Notes under the pieces: generated by a model
The model's database searches: none
What the model saw: only the letters and a program-made list of their open reading frames with translations
What the model was told of the DNA's origin: nothing
Program-made: the position numbers and the translations under genes
In this document: positions 42,079 to 48,185 of the stretch, one piece after another
Numbering within the stretch: the first letter of the stretch is position 1
Layout of the letters: the number at the start of each line of letters is the position of its first letter
Assembly: GCA_946624335.1 (NCBI GenBank)
Contig: CAMOSA010000001.1
Location: 1 to 48,185, forward strand
Reading direction: 5' to 3'
Source of the DNA: an uncultured Prevotellaceae bacterium
GTDB taxonomy: Bacteria > Bacteroidota > Bacteroidia > Bacteroidales > Bacteroidaceae
Length of the DNA: 48,185 nt

Positions 42079-42150
42079 TACCTAATAATAATGACTGATT
42101 CCGACGCCGCGGCGGCGCGTCACTGTGTTGCGCGTCACACAATTTAGGTA
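42079..42150. promoter_or_regulatory. Possible operator between two divergent promoters
   Basis: GCGCGTCAC occurs twice, at 42115-42123 and 42130-42138, as a direct repeat with a 15-base period. TACCTAA (42079-42085) and TTAGGTA (42144-42150) form an inverted pair around it. All lie between the minus promoter (42032-42063) and the plus promoter (42208-42239). No known regulator box was recognised. Confidence 0.4.
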
Positions 42151-42207
42151 TTTGCCGCCACGGAGGCGAGTCGTGAGCCATCAAAAAATGAAATAATCCC
42201 TAAAATC

Positions 42208-42239
42208 TTTGGCGCGAAACGAAATAATCTCTACCTTTG
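42208..42239 (+). promoter_or_regulatory. Consensus promoter of the 42308 lipoprotein gene
   Basis: TTTG (42208-42211), 20 bases, then TACCTTTG (42232-42239): a full match to the Bacteroides -33/-7 consensus and the best promoter in the window. Transcription would start near 42246, 62 bases before the ATG at 42308. Confidence 0.88.
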
Positions 42240-42307
42240 CCCCTCGAAATGAGCCTTGCCTCACGACGACACAACTACGTATTACCTCTTTAAATAATAG
42301 GACAACA

Positions 42308-42739
42308 ATGAAAAATCTCTGGAAAATCCTGGCAGCCCTGCTCGTCGTAGCCCTGCCGATGCTCGTCGCTTCATGCGGCGACGATGATGAAGTCGAAGGC
42401 CCCGTCACCTACACCTACAAGTGGGAACTGCAGAACGCCAGCTTAGGCAACAGCGCCACCACCGCCGAGCGCATGGCTGCCCTCAATGCCGAGGAGTCTG
42501 TCAACTCGCTGCTGGCCAATGCCTTCAAGGCCAAGGGCTTCGTCGTGACGCCCGCCGAGCAGAAGTTCACCATCGAGACCGAGGAAGACGTCGACCGCTA
42601 CGACAATCAGGTCAAGTCCGCCCTCTATGCCGTGCTGGCCGAGCCCTCGCTGGCGACCGTCGTTGAGCCGCTGCCCAATACCGCCAAGGTCGTCGTCAAG
42701 CGCGGCAGCAAGACCGTCATCGAGAACAAGCTGAAGTAA
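42308..42739 (+). CDS. Small lipoprotein of unknown function
   Basis: The ATG at 42308 gives MKNLWKILAALLVVALPMLVASC, a lipobox with Cys23, followed by an acidic GDDDEVEGP linker typical of outer-membrane surface lipoproteins in Bacteroidetes. The longer frame from 42209 begins inside the promoter and cannot be used. The mature part of about 120 residues (YTYKWELQNASLGNSATTAERMAALNAEESVNSLLANAFKAKGF) is mixed alpha/beta with no recognised family. It has a consensus promoter and is divergent from the imelysin operon, so shared control is possible. It is followed 88 bases later by the hemerythrin-LuxR gene. Confidence 0.82.
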   Translation: MKNLWKILAALLVVALPMLVASCGDDDEVEGPVTYTYKWELQNASLGNSATTAERMAALNAEESVNSLLANAFKAKGFVVTPAEQKFTIETEEDVDRYDNQVKSALYAVLAEPSLATVVEPLPNTAKVVVKRGSKTVIENKLK

Positions 42740-42827
42740 GCGCCTGCCACACCGCGGCCCATCCCCATAGCCTGCCCCCAGCGACGAGGGCAGGCTTCAC
42801 CTAATCTTATCCTATCTGCTTAAGCCT

Positions 42828-43808
42828 ATGCATTTTACCGAAACTGTTCAGATGAGCGACCTGATTCATGACGACTATCGTCTGCTGCAGGTCATCTCGC
42901 GCTTCGGCGTCTCTTTAGGGTTTGGCAACCAGAGCATTGACGCCGCCTGCAAGGCCAGTGGCGTGGACACGTCGACCTTCCTGGCCGTCGTCAACTTCAT
43001 CCAGAATGGGGGACACCTACCTGTCAGCGAGTTGGCCGAGGAGGTCAGCGTGCCCGAGTTGATGCGCTATCTGCAGCGCTCACACGCCTACTTCCTCGAC
43101 TTTCGTCTGCCGGCCATACGACGCAAGCTCATCAGTGCCATCGACTACTCGACGAAGAATCAGATAGGCTTCCTCATACTCAAGTATTACGACGAATATG
43201 CCGCCGAGGTGCAGCGCCACATGGAGTATGAGAATTCACATATCCACACGTACGTGCAACAACTTCTCGACGGACAGGTGCCGACGCGCCACGCCGACTA
43301 CACCGAACTGGCCCATCAGCACCGCGACAACCACTCCAGCATCAACAAGAGCAGCCACGAGCTGAAGTCCATCATCGTCAAGTACTATTCCGGCAACACC
43401 GATACGCAGCTGCTGGCCGACACGCTGATGGACATCTACATCATGGAGGAGGACCTCTTCTCGCACTGCCATCTTGAGGACACCCTCTTCGCCGAAGCCG
43501 TTCACCTGCTCGAGAACGAAGTCAAGGCCAAGGTCGGCAACGGCCCCGCAGACACCACCCTGTCTCGCACGATGCCGCAGCCCGATGCTTCGTCTGAGGA
43601 ACTGTCTGAGCGCGAGAAGGAAGTCATACAACTCGTCGTGCGCGGTCTCTCCAACAAGGAGATAGCCGAGAAGATGTTTATCTCGGCCAACACCGTCATG
43701 ACCCACCGCCGCAACATCGCCCGCAAGACACAGATTCACTCGCCCGCCGGACTCACCATCTATGCCATCGTCAACGGGCTGATTAACCTCGAGGATGTGA
43801 GGCTTTAA
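42828..43808 (+). CDS. RIC/hemerythrin-like sensor fused to a LuxR-type DNA-binding domain
   Basis: The N-terminal part (11-60, LIHDDYRLLQVISRFGVSLGFGNQSIDAACKASGVDTSTFLAVVNF) is a ScdA/DUF542-like domain. Residues 80-235 are a hemerythrin-like four-helix bundle with candidate iron ligands H86, H131, E135, H169, E208/E209 and H213/H215. The last 70 residues (from LSEREKEVIQLVVRGLSNKEIAEKMFISANTVMTHRRNI) are a LuxR/GerE helix-turn-helix. Di-iron RIC proteins repair or sense NO and oxidative damage, so a redox- or NO-responsive transcription factor is the likely role. The length is 326 aa. The regulon may include nearby envelope iron/heme genes; this is inference. Confidence 0.85.
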   Translation: MHFTETVQMSDLIHDDYRLLQVISRFGVSLGFGNQSIDAACKASGVDTSTFLAVVNFIQNGGHLPVSELAEEVSVPELMRYLQRSHAYFLDFRLPAIRRKLISAIDYSTKNQIGFLILKYYDEYAAEVQRHMEYENSHIHTYVQQLLDGQVPTRHADYTELAHQHRDNHSSINKSSHELKSIIVKYYSGNTDTQLLADTLMDIYIMEEDLFSHCHLEDTLFAEAVHLLENEVKAKVGNGPADTTLSRTMPQPDASSEELSEREKEVIQLVVRGLSNKEIAEKMFISANTVMTHRRNIARKTQIHSPAGLTIYAIVNGLINLEDVRL

Positions 43809-43864
43809 TTCTTAATCCTACGCCCAGCGTCGCTAGGCACTTCAGGAACACTTACTCATTCATA

Positions 43865-44932
43865 ATGGACCAAGAGCTCAATAGCCTTATACATTCCACG
43901 TCACTCCCTCCTCGCGAGGGCGATGCGAGGGGTTCAGCCTCCGACCGCGACTTCGAGCAGGCCCTGCGCCCCCTGCGCTTCGAGGACTTCTCCGGTCAGG
44001 TCGGCGTTGTCGACAACCTGCGCGTCTTCGTGGAGGCTGCCAAGTATCGTGGCGAGCCCCTCGACCACACGCTGCTGCACGGCCCGCCGGGCTTGGGTAA
44101 GACGACGCTCTCCAACATCATCGCCAACGAGCTCGGCGTGGGCTTCAAGATCACCAGCGGCCCCGTGCTCGACAAGCCTGGCGACCTGGCAGGCATTCTG
44201 ACATCGTTGGAGCCGCAGGACGTGCTCTTCATCGATGAGATACACCGTCTCTCGCCCGTCGTCGAGGAATACCTGTACTCCGCCATGGAGGACTACCGCA
44301 TCGACATCATGATCGACCGCGGCCCCAGTGCACGCAGCATACAGATTGACCTCAACCCCTTCACGCTCGTCGGCGCCACGACGCGTTCCGGTTTGCTCAC
44401 AGCCCCCCTGCGCGCGCGTTTCGGCATCAACCTCCACCTCGAATACTACGACGCCGACACGCTCTGCCAGATTGTCCTGCGCTCGGCCTCCATCCTCGGC
44501 CAAGCCATCGATGACGAGGCGGCGGCCGAGATTTCGCGGCGCTCACGGGGCACGCCACGTATCGCCAATGCCTTGTTGCGACGCGTACGTGACTTCGCAC
44601 AGGTCAAGGGCAACGGACGCATCGACATCGACATTGCACGCTATGCCCTCGAGGCCCTGAACATCGACCGCCATGGCCTTGACCTCATCGACCGCAAGAT
44701 ACTCCTGGCCATCATCGACAAGTTCAAGGGAGGACCCGTGGGCATCACCACCATTGCCACCGCTATCGGCGAGGACGCGGGCACCGTTGAGGAGGTCTAC
44801 GAGCCCTTCCTCATCAAGGAGGGATTCATCAAGCGCACTCCTCGTGGACGCGAAGTGACCGACCTCGCCTACCAGCACCTCAACCGCTCGCGCTACGCGT
44901 TGCCTGGCGACCAGCCGTCGCTGTTTGACTGA
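43865..44932 (+). CDS. ruvB: Holliday junction branch-migration helicase RuvB
   Basis: RuvB is the hexameric AAA+ motor that drives Holliday junctions with RuvA. GPPGLGKTT (Walker A), DVLFIDEIHRLSP (Walker B), GATTRSGLLTAPLRARFG (sensor 1 and arginine finger) and the C-terminal winged helix FKGGPVGITTIATAIGEDAGTVEEVYEPFLIKEGFIKRTPRGRE are intact. The length is 355 aa. Residues 10-27 (HSTSLPPREGDARGSASD) are longer than in relatives and their DNA (43903-43941) has the C-tract/G-tract character of the palindromic repeats. It is followed 9 bases later by sufS. Confidence 0.96.
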   Translation: MDQELNSLIHSTSLPPREGDARGSASDRDFEQALRPLRFEDFSGQVGVVDNLRVFVEAAKYRGEPLDHTLLHGPPGLGKTTLSNIIANELGVGFKITSGPVLDKPGDLAGILTSLEPQDVLFIDEIHRLSPVVEEYLYSAMEDYRIDIMIDRGPSARSIQIDLNPFTLVGATTRSGLLTAPLRARFGINLHLEYYDADTLCQIVLRSASILGQAIDDEAAAEISRRSRGTPRIANALLRRVRDFAQVKGNGRIDIDIARYALEALNIDRHGLDLIDRKILLAIIDKFKGGPVGITTIATAIGEDAGTVEEVYEPFLIKEGFIKRTPRGREVTDLAYQHLNRSRYALPGDQPSLFD

Positions 44933-44941
44933 ACATCTCTT

Positions 44942-46237
44942 ATGACATCACACGATCCACAGATACTGCCCCCTTCGCTCCCCTCCCTGACAGGAGCGGA
45001 CGGCGAGGGGACTGTCCGGGCGGACTTCCCCATCCTCGCCCGACAGGTCTACAACCGTCCCCTCGTCTACCTCGACAACGCCGCTACGACCCAGAAGCCT
45101 CGCTGCGTCATCGACGCGATGACCGACGAGTACCTCAACGTCAACGCCAACGTCCACCGCGGTGTCCACTATCTCTCGCAGCAAGCCACCGACCTCCACG
45201 AGCAGGCTCGCGAGACGGTGCGGCGTTTCATCAACGCACGTTCCACCGCAGAGATTGTCTTCACACGAGGCACCACGGAGAGCATCAACCTCGTCGCTGC
45301 CACCTTCTGTCAAGCCTGTGTCGGCGACGGCGACGAGATTATCGTCACCGAGATGGAGCACCACTCCAACATCGTGCCGTGGCAGTTGCAGCAAGCACGT
45401 AAGGACATACGCCTGCGCGTTTGCCCCATCACCGCCGACGGGCGCCTCGACCTCGACGCCCTCGGACACCTCTTTACATCGCGTACGCGTCTGCTCGCCT
45501 GCACGGCCGTCAGCAACGTGCTCGGCACCGTCAACCCCATCCGTGACATCATCGCCATGGCCCATGCCCACGGCGTGCCCGTCCTCGTCGATGCCGCACA
45601 GGCAGCGCCCCACATGGTGCTCGACGTGCAGGCGCTTGACTGTGACTTCCTCGCCTTCAGCGGGCATAAAGTCTACGGTCCGACCGGTATCGGCGTGCTC
45701 TACGGCAAGGAGACATGGCTCGACCGCCTGCCACCCTACATGGGCGGCGGCGAGATGATTGGCAAGGTGACCTTCGAGCGCACTACCTTCAACGTCCTGC
45801 CTTACAAGTTCGAGGCTGGCACGCCCGACTACGTCGCCACGACAGGCCTCGCACGCGCTATCGACTATGTCAGTGCCATCGGCCTCGACGCCATTGCAGC
45901 CTACGAGCACGCCCTGGGCGCATACGCCTACGAACGACTCATGCAGATCCCCGGTATGCACATCTACGGCCCCGGCCCCAGCCCCGTCATTTCCTTCAAC
46001 GTGGCACAGCCACGGTCAGCGGCCGGCCGTCAGCCAGCCCTCATCCATCACCTCGACCTCGGCACCCTCGTCGACCATCTCGGCATCGCCGTGCGCACAG
46101 GCCACCATTGCGCCGAACCCCTGATGCGGCGCCTCGGCGTCGAGGGCACCGTCCGCGCCAGCTTCGCCCTCTACAACACGCGCGCAGAAGTCGATGCACT
46201 TGCGGCCGCTATCGACAGGGTTATCACGATGTTCTGA
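44942..46237 (+). CDS. sufS: SufS-type cysteine desulfurase
   Basis: This PLP enzyme takes sulfur from cysteine for Fe-S cluster assembly. RADFPILARQVYNRPLVYLDNAATTQKP, EIVFTRGTTESINLVA, EMEHHSNIVPWQ, SGHKVYGPTGIGVLYG (PLP lysine) and RTGHHCAEPLMRRLG (the active-site Cys) define the SufS group. The length is 431 aa against about 405-410 usual. The first 27 residues (MTSHDPQILPPSLPSLTGAD then GEGTV) precede the normal N-terminus, contain no inner start codon before RADFPIL, and their DNA is repeat-like. The other suf genes are not here. Confidence 0.95.
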   Translation: MTSHDPQILPPSLPSLTGADGEGTVRADFPILARQVYNRPLVYLDNAATTQKPRCVIDAMTDEYLNVNANVHRGVHYLSQQATDLHEQARETVRRFINARSTAEIVFTRGTTESINLVAATFCQACVGDGDEIIVTEMEHHSNIVPWQLQQARKDIRLRVCPITADGRLDLDALGHLFTSRTRLLACTAVSNVLGTVNPIRDIIAMAHAHGVPVLVDAAQAAPHMVLDVQALDCDFLAFSGHKVYGPTGIGVLYGKETWLDRLPPYMGGGEMIGKVTFERTTFNVLPYKFEAGTPDYVATTGLARAIDYVSAIGLDAIAAYEHALGAYAYERLMQIPGMHIYGPGPSPVISFNVAQPRSAAGRQPALIHHLDLGTLVDHLGIAVRTGHHCAEPLMRRLGVEGTVRASFALYNTRAEVDALAAAIDRVITMF

Positions 46238-46272
46238 AAACAACACTTACACCCTGAAAAGGCTAAAACAAC

Positions 46273-46313
46273 ACCGCCCTCATTGACAAAAGTCAAGGAA
46301 AAGGGCGGTTTTT
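46273..46313 (+). terminator. Strong Rho-independent terminator after sufS
   Basis: ACCGCCCT (46273-46280) pairs with AGGGCGGT (46302-46309), enclosing an inner TTGAC-AAAA-GTCAA hairpin, and is followed by a T-run to 46313. It ends the ruvB-sufS unit and insulates the next small transcript. Confidence 0.93.
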
Positions 46314-46357
46314 ATGTTTAAAAGCAGGAATATTCCACCTATTCCAACTTTTCGCCG

Positions 46358-46365
46358 TACCTTTG
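46358..46365 (+). promoter_or_regulatory. Promoter -7 box of a small independent transcription unit
   Basis: TACCTTTG matches the Bacteroidetes -7 consensus; the -33 region is weak. It follows directly on the sufS terminator. Transcription would start near 46372, about 190 bases before the ORF at 46562. Confidence 0.7.
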
Positions 46366-46371
46366 CACCAG

Positions 46372-46561
46372 CAAAAAGAAAGAGACAAGGCCGAAAGAAG
46401 GCACTACTCGTCTGAAAGAAAGAAACAAGGTCGCCACAGGCCGTACACACCAAGACCACAGGTCAAGCGAGACCTACACGACAAGTCTGAATAACATAAG
46501 GGTAAAAAGTCCATACGTTTGAATTAAGGTAAATGATTGTTTTATTTAAGGAGTAACAACA
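46372..46561 (+). promoter_or_regulatory. Long 5' leader with internal direct repeats
   Basis: Two 18-base units, AAGAAAGAGACAAGGCCG (46376-46393) and AAGAAAGAAACAAGGTCG (46416-46433), are 40 bases apart with two differences. CCACAGGC/CCACAGGT also repeats. TAAGGTAAATGATT (46525-46538) recurs at 46725-46738 after the ORF. An AAGGAG Shine-Dalgarno lies at 46548-46553, nine bases before the ATG. The leader may be a structured RNA or a regulatory leader; no known riboswitch was recognised. Confidence 0.45.
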
Positions 46562-46681
46562 ATGAATGCATTGACATTGACAACGGTTGCAGTTACCCTG
46601 CTGGCAATTGCAACCATCACCGGCTGGACGAACGGAGGAAACGGTGCGGGACGCATCTCGACCTCTCTTCCCCAGTTCTGA
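46562..46681 (+). CDS. 39-residue hydrophobic small protein with a strong ribosome site
   Basis: The ORF encodes MNALTLTTVAVTLLAIATIT then GWTNGGNGAGRISTSLPQF and stops at TGA 46679-46681. Residues 4-22 form a hydrophobic helix; the tail is Gly-rich and polar. It has an AAGGAG element at a good distance, unusual in a phylum that mostly lacks Shine-Dalgarno sites, and it is enclosed by its own promoter and terminator. It could be a membrane microprotein or a secreted peptide after cleavage. No family was recognised, and a non-coding RNA remains possible. Confidence 0.45.
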   Translation: MNALTLTTVAVTLLAIATITGWTNGGNGAGRISTSLPQF

Positions 46682-46746
46682 TCGCCAGTGACCCCTTCAC
46701 ATTGAGATTTAGTTAGTTAGTTTATAAGGTAAATGATTTTTTCGTC

Positions 46747-46779
46747 GAGCGATTGTCCGTGAGGATAGTCGCTCTTTTT
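46747..46779 (+). terminator. Terminator of the small transcription unit
   Basis: GAGCGA (46747-46752) pairs with TCGCTC (46769-46774) around an inner GTCC/GGAT hairpin, followed by TTTTT. It closes the unit that begins at 46358. Confidence 0.88.
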
Positions 46780-46932
46780 CGTCGTGAACGGTCGTGCTCG
46801 GCGAACGGGCTTACAGCCCTTTCACGACAATACCATGAAAGACGCAGCCAGAACGAAATATCCGCAACGTATTAGCCTCCGCGGCCTACGGAGAATGATG
46901 CGAAAATCAAGCCTTTGTCACCCCAGCGATGC

Positions 46933-48185
46933 TTAATGCCCTATGAACTGGTCGATGAAGATGAGGGTGATGGCGATGGGGGCAACCCAGCGGATGAGCA
47001 GGAAGAAGGCGTGGAAGAGGAGGGGAGGGAAGCGGAGGGTGTGGTGGTTGGTGAGCTCGTCGATGACGAGGCTCCGTGGCAGGCGCCAGCCGACGAAGAT
47101 GCTCAGGACGATGCCGCTCAGGGGCATGATCCACAGGGCGGTAACATCGTTGAAGGCGTCGAAGAAGCCGCGGCCGAAGAAGGGGCGTACGTCGCTCAGC
47201 GGGCCGAAGGAGAGCGAGCAGAGGGTGCCGAGGACGATGCACACGGTGGTCATGCAGGCGGCGGCGCGGCGGCGGCCGAGGCCGTAGTGGTCGACGAAGA
47301 AAGCCGTCACCTCCTCGTGCATGGAGATGGTGCTGGTCAGCGCCGCCAGGACGAGTAGGCCGTAGAACATCAGCGAGAAGATGTAGCCAAGGGCGGGGAC
47401 GTGGCCGAAGAGGTTGCTGAAAATGTTGGGCAGGGTGACGAAGACCAACCCGGGACCGGCATCGGGCGTCACGCCGACGGAGAAGACGGCGGGGAAGATG
47501 ATGAAGCCGCTGAGGATGGCCACGAGGGTGTCGATGCCGACGACGTCGGCCGACGTGCGCAGCAGGTTGACATCGTGCTTGAAGTAGCTGGCGTAGGTGG
47601 CGAGACAGCCGATGGCGATACTGAGCGAGAAGAAGGCTTGGCCGAGGGCGGAGAGGACGACGCCGGAGTCGATCTTCGAGAAGTCTGGACGGAGCAGGAA
47701 GGCGATGCCGTCGGCGGCGCCGGGCATGGTCATGGCGCCGACGGCCAGCATCACCATGAGCAGAAGCAGCAGGGGCATGAGCACCTTGGAGACGCGCTCG
47801 ATGCCGTTCTGGACGCCGCGCTCGATGATGAGGTGCGTGACCACGAGGAAGGCAATAGTGCAGGCCAGGGGCGCCCACGTGGAGGTGGAGAAGGCAGTGA
47901 AGTAGGCGGCGTCGTCCGTCACGCCTGACATCTGGCCGCTGAGGGCCGCGATGGCGTACTTCAGCGTCCAGCCAGCCACGACGCTGTAGTAGGCGAGGAT
48001 GAGCGTCACGCAGATCATGCCGGCATAGCCGGTCATGGTGAAAACGTCTGTAAATGATGAATGACGAATGATAAATGACGAATGAGGGTTACTTTCAGGA
48101 TTGGAAGGTATTTCTGATTCTTCATTCTCCAAGCATGGAGCGTCCCTGCGGGCCGAGCGCCGAGCGCCGCGAGATTCTTCATTTT
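46933..48185 (-). CDS. NSS-family sodium-dependent transporter, 5' end outside the window
   Basis: The C-terminal two thirds of a neurotransmitter:sodium-symporter-like protein are visible: GYAGMICVTLILAYYSVVAGWTLKYA (TM3), the SPFSKIDSGVV-like segment DFSKIDSGVVLSALGQAFFSLSIAIGCLATYASY, PAVFSVGVTPDAGPGLVFVTLPNIF and ALTSTISMHEEVTAFF (TM8 region). These transporters take up amino acids with sodium. TM1-TM2 are not in the window. The frame stays open to the window edge but its first about 48 codons (48047-48185) come from repeat DNA, not from the family. Either the gene continues upstream with an in-frame repeat insertion before TM3, or it is truncated. Confidence 0.8.
   Translation of the reverse strand, partial: NEESRGARRSARRDAPCLENEESEIPSNPESNPHSSFIIRHSSFTDVFTMTGYAGMICVTLILAYYSVVAGWTLKYAIAALSGQMSGVTDDAAYFTAFSTSTWAPLACTIAFLVVTHLIIERGVQNGIERVSKVLMPLLLLLMVMLAVGAMTMPGAADGIAFLLRPDFSKIDSGVVLSALGQAFFSLSIAIGCLATYASYFKHDVNLLRTSADVVGIDTLVAILSGFIIFPAVFSVGVTPDAGPGLVFVTLPNIFSNLFGHVPALGYIFSLMFYGLLVLAALTSTISMHEEVTAFFVDHYGLGRRRAAACMTTVCIVLGTLCSLSFGPLSDVRPFFGRGFFDAFNDVTALWIMPLSGIVLSIFVGWRLPRSLVIDELTNHHTLRFPPLLFHAFFLLIRWVAPIAITLIFIDQFIGH
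48047..48185. repeat. Repeat module fused in frame to the NSS transporter gene
   Basis: On the minus strand it contains AATGAAGAATC units at both ends, a GC-rich hairpin-forming piece (CGGCGCTCGGCGCTCGGCC, 48150-48170), and CATTCGTCATTTATCATTCG-type units (48060-48090). The GC-rich insert between purine runs recalls the module at 29606-29775. The transporter frame stays open through the whole segment. Confidence 0.75.

Noticed and set aside
42209..42307. The lipoprotein start at 42209
   Set aside because: It overlaps the -33 box of the consensus promoter at 42208-42239 and would bury the signal peptide.
46907..47878. Arg/Pro-rich open frame opposite or shifted from the NSS transporter
   Set aside because: Low-complexity composition typical of a shifted frame in GC-rich DNA. 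The transporter frame has clear TM segments and family motifs.

Overview
The window is GC-rich DNA from a member of the Bacteroidetes, most likely order Bacteroidales and probably a Prevotellaceae-like anaerobe. The support is: repeated promoter -7 boxes of the Bacteroides type (TAnnTTTG); the block ftsX / DUF3098 / uppP / truB / queA / folK; the pair ricT-gldH (PSP1-domain protein next to a gliding-type lipoprotein); a DUF3160-CapA pair; DUF3244-type gene tails; and a GH16 enzyme with a Por/T9SS-like C-terminal tail. The species assignment is inference.

Layout. 1-103 is the 3' end of a tRNA-Asn and its terminator. 131-15281 is a long plus-strand run of housekeeping genes: DEAD-box helicase, miaB, ftsX, DUF3098, uppP, truB, queA, folK, ychF, lgt, a porin, rpoN, a PAP2-like membrane protein and an S41 protease. 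A minus-strand SpmA/SpmB-like gene (15303-16535) is divergent from an NfeD / tiny membrane protein / flotillin operon. A secreted trio (small exported protein, YARHG-DUF3160 protein, CapA-like protein) follows, then holB, ricT and gldH. 26160-30660 is an accessory island: a large macroglobulin-like exported protein flanked by two copies of the tail of a DUF3244-type gene, then more than 1 kb without an intact gene but full of repeats. A GH16 glycosidase and a WbqC-like gene follow, and the latter ends inside an inverted-repeat-bounded element carrying five tandem 59-bp units.

33202-41917 is one minus-strand block: outer-membrane porin, imelysin lipoprotein, di-heme DUF1111 lipoprotein, phosphate-type porin, monoheme lipoprotein, Rid-like protein and M16 peptidase. 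The first five look like an envelope heme/iron-linked system driven by one clear promoter. Divergent from it are a small lipoprotein and a RIC/hemerythrin-LuxR fusion regulator, then ruvB and sufS. Between sufS and a partial NSS-type transporter lies a self-contained small transcription unit (promoter, long leader, 39-codon ORF with a strong Shine-Dalgarno, terminator).

The most unusual theme is repeat DNA that enters genes. GC-rich palindromic elements (CCCCTCCC...GGGAGGGG) and short-period A/G-rich runs (GTTGAAA, AATGAAGA, NNGTTAAY) lie between genes, form start and stop codons at operon joints, and appear in frame inside or at the ends of conserved proteins (TruB, M16 peptidase, NSS transporter, and probably RuvB, SufS and OprP). 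This resembles in outcome the protein-embedded palindromic elements known from Rickettsia, but the sequences differ, and I regard it as the best candidate here for an undescribed system.
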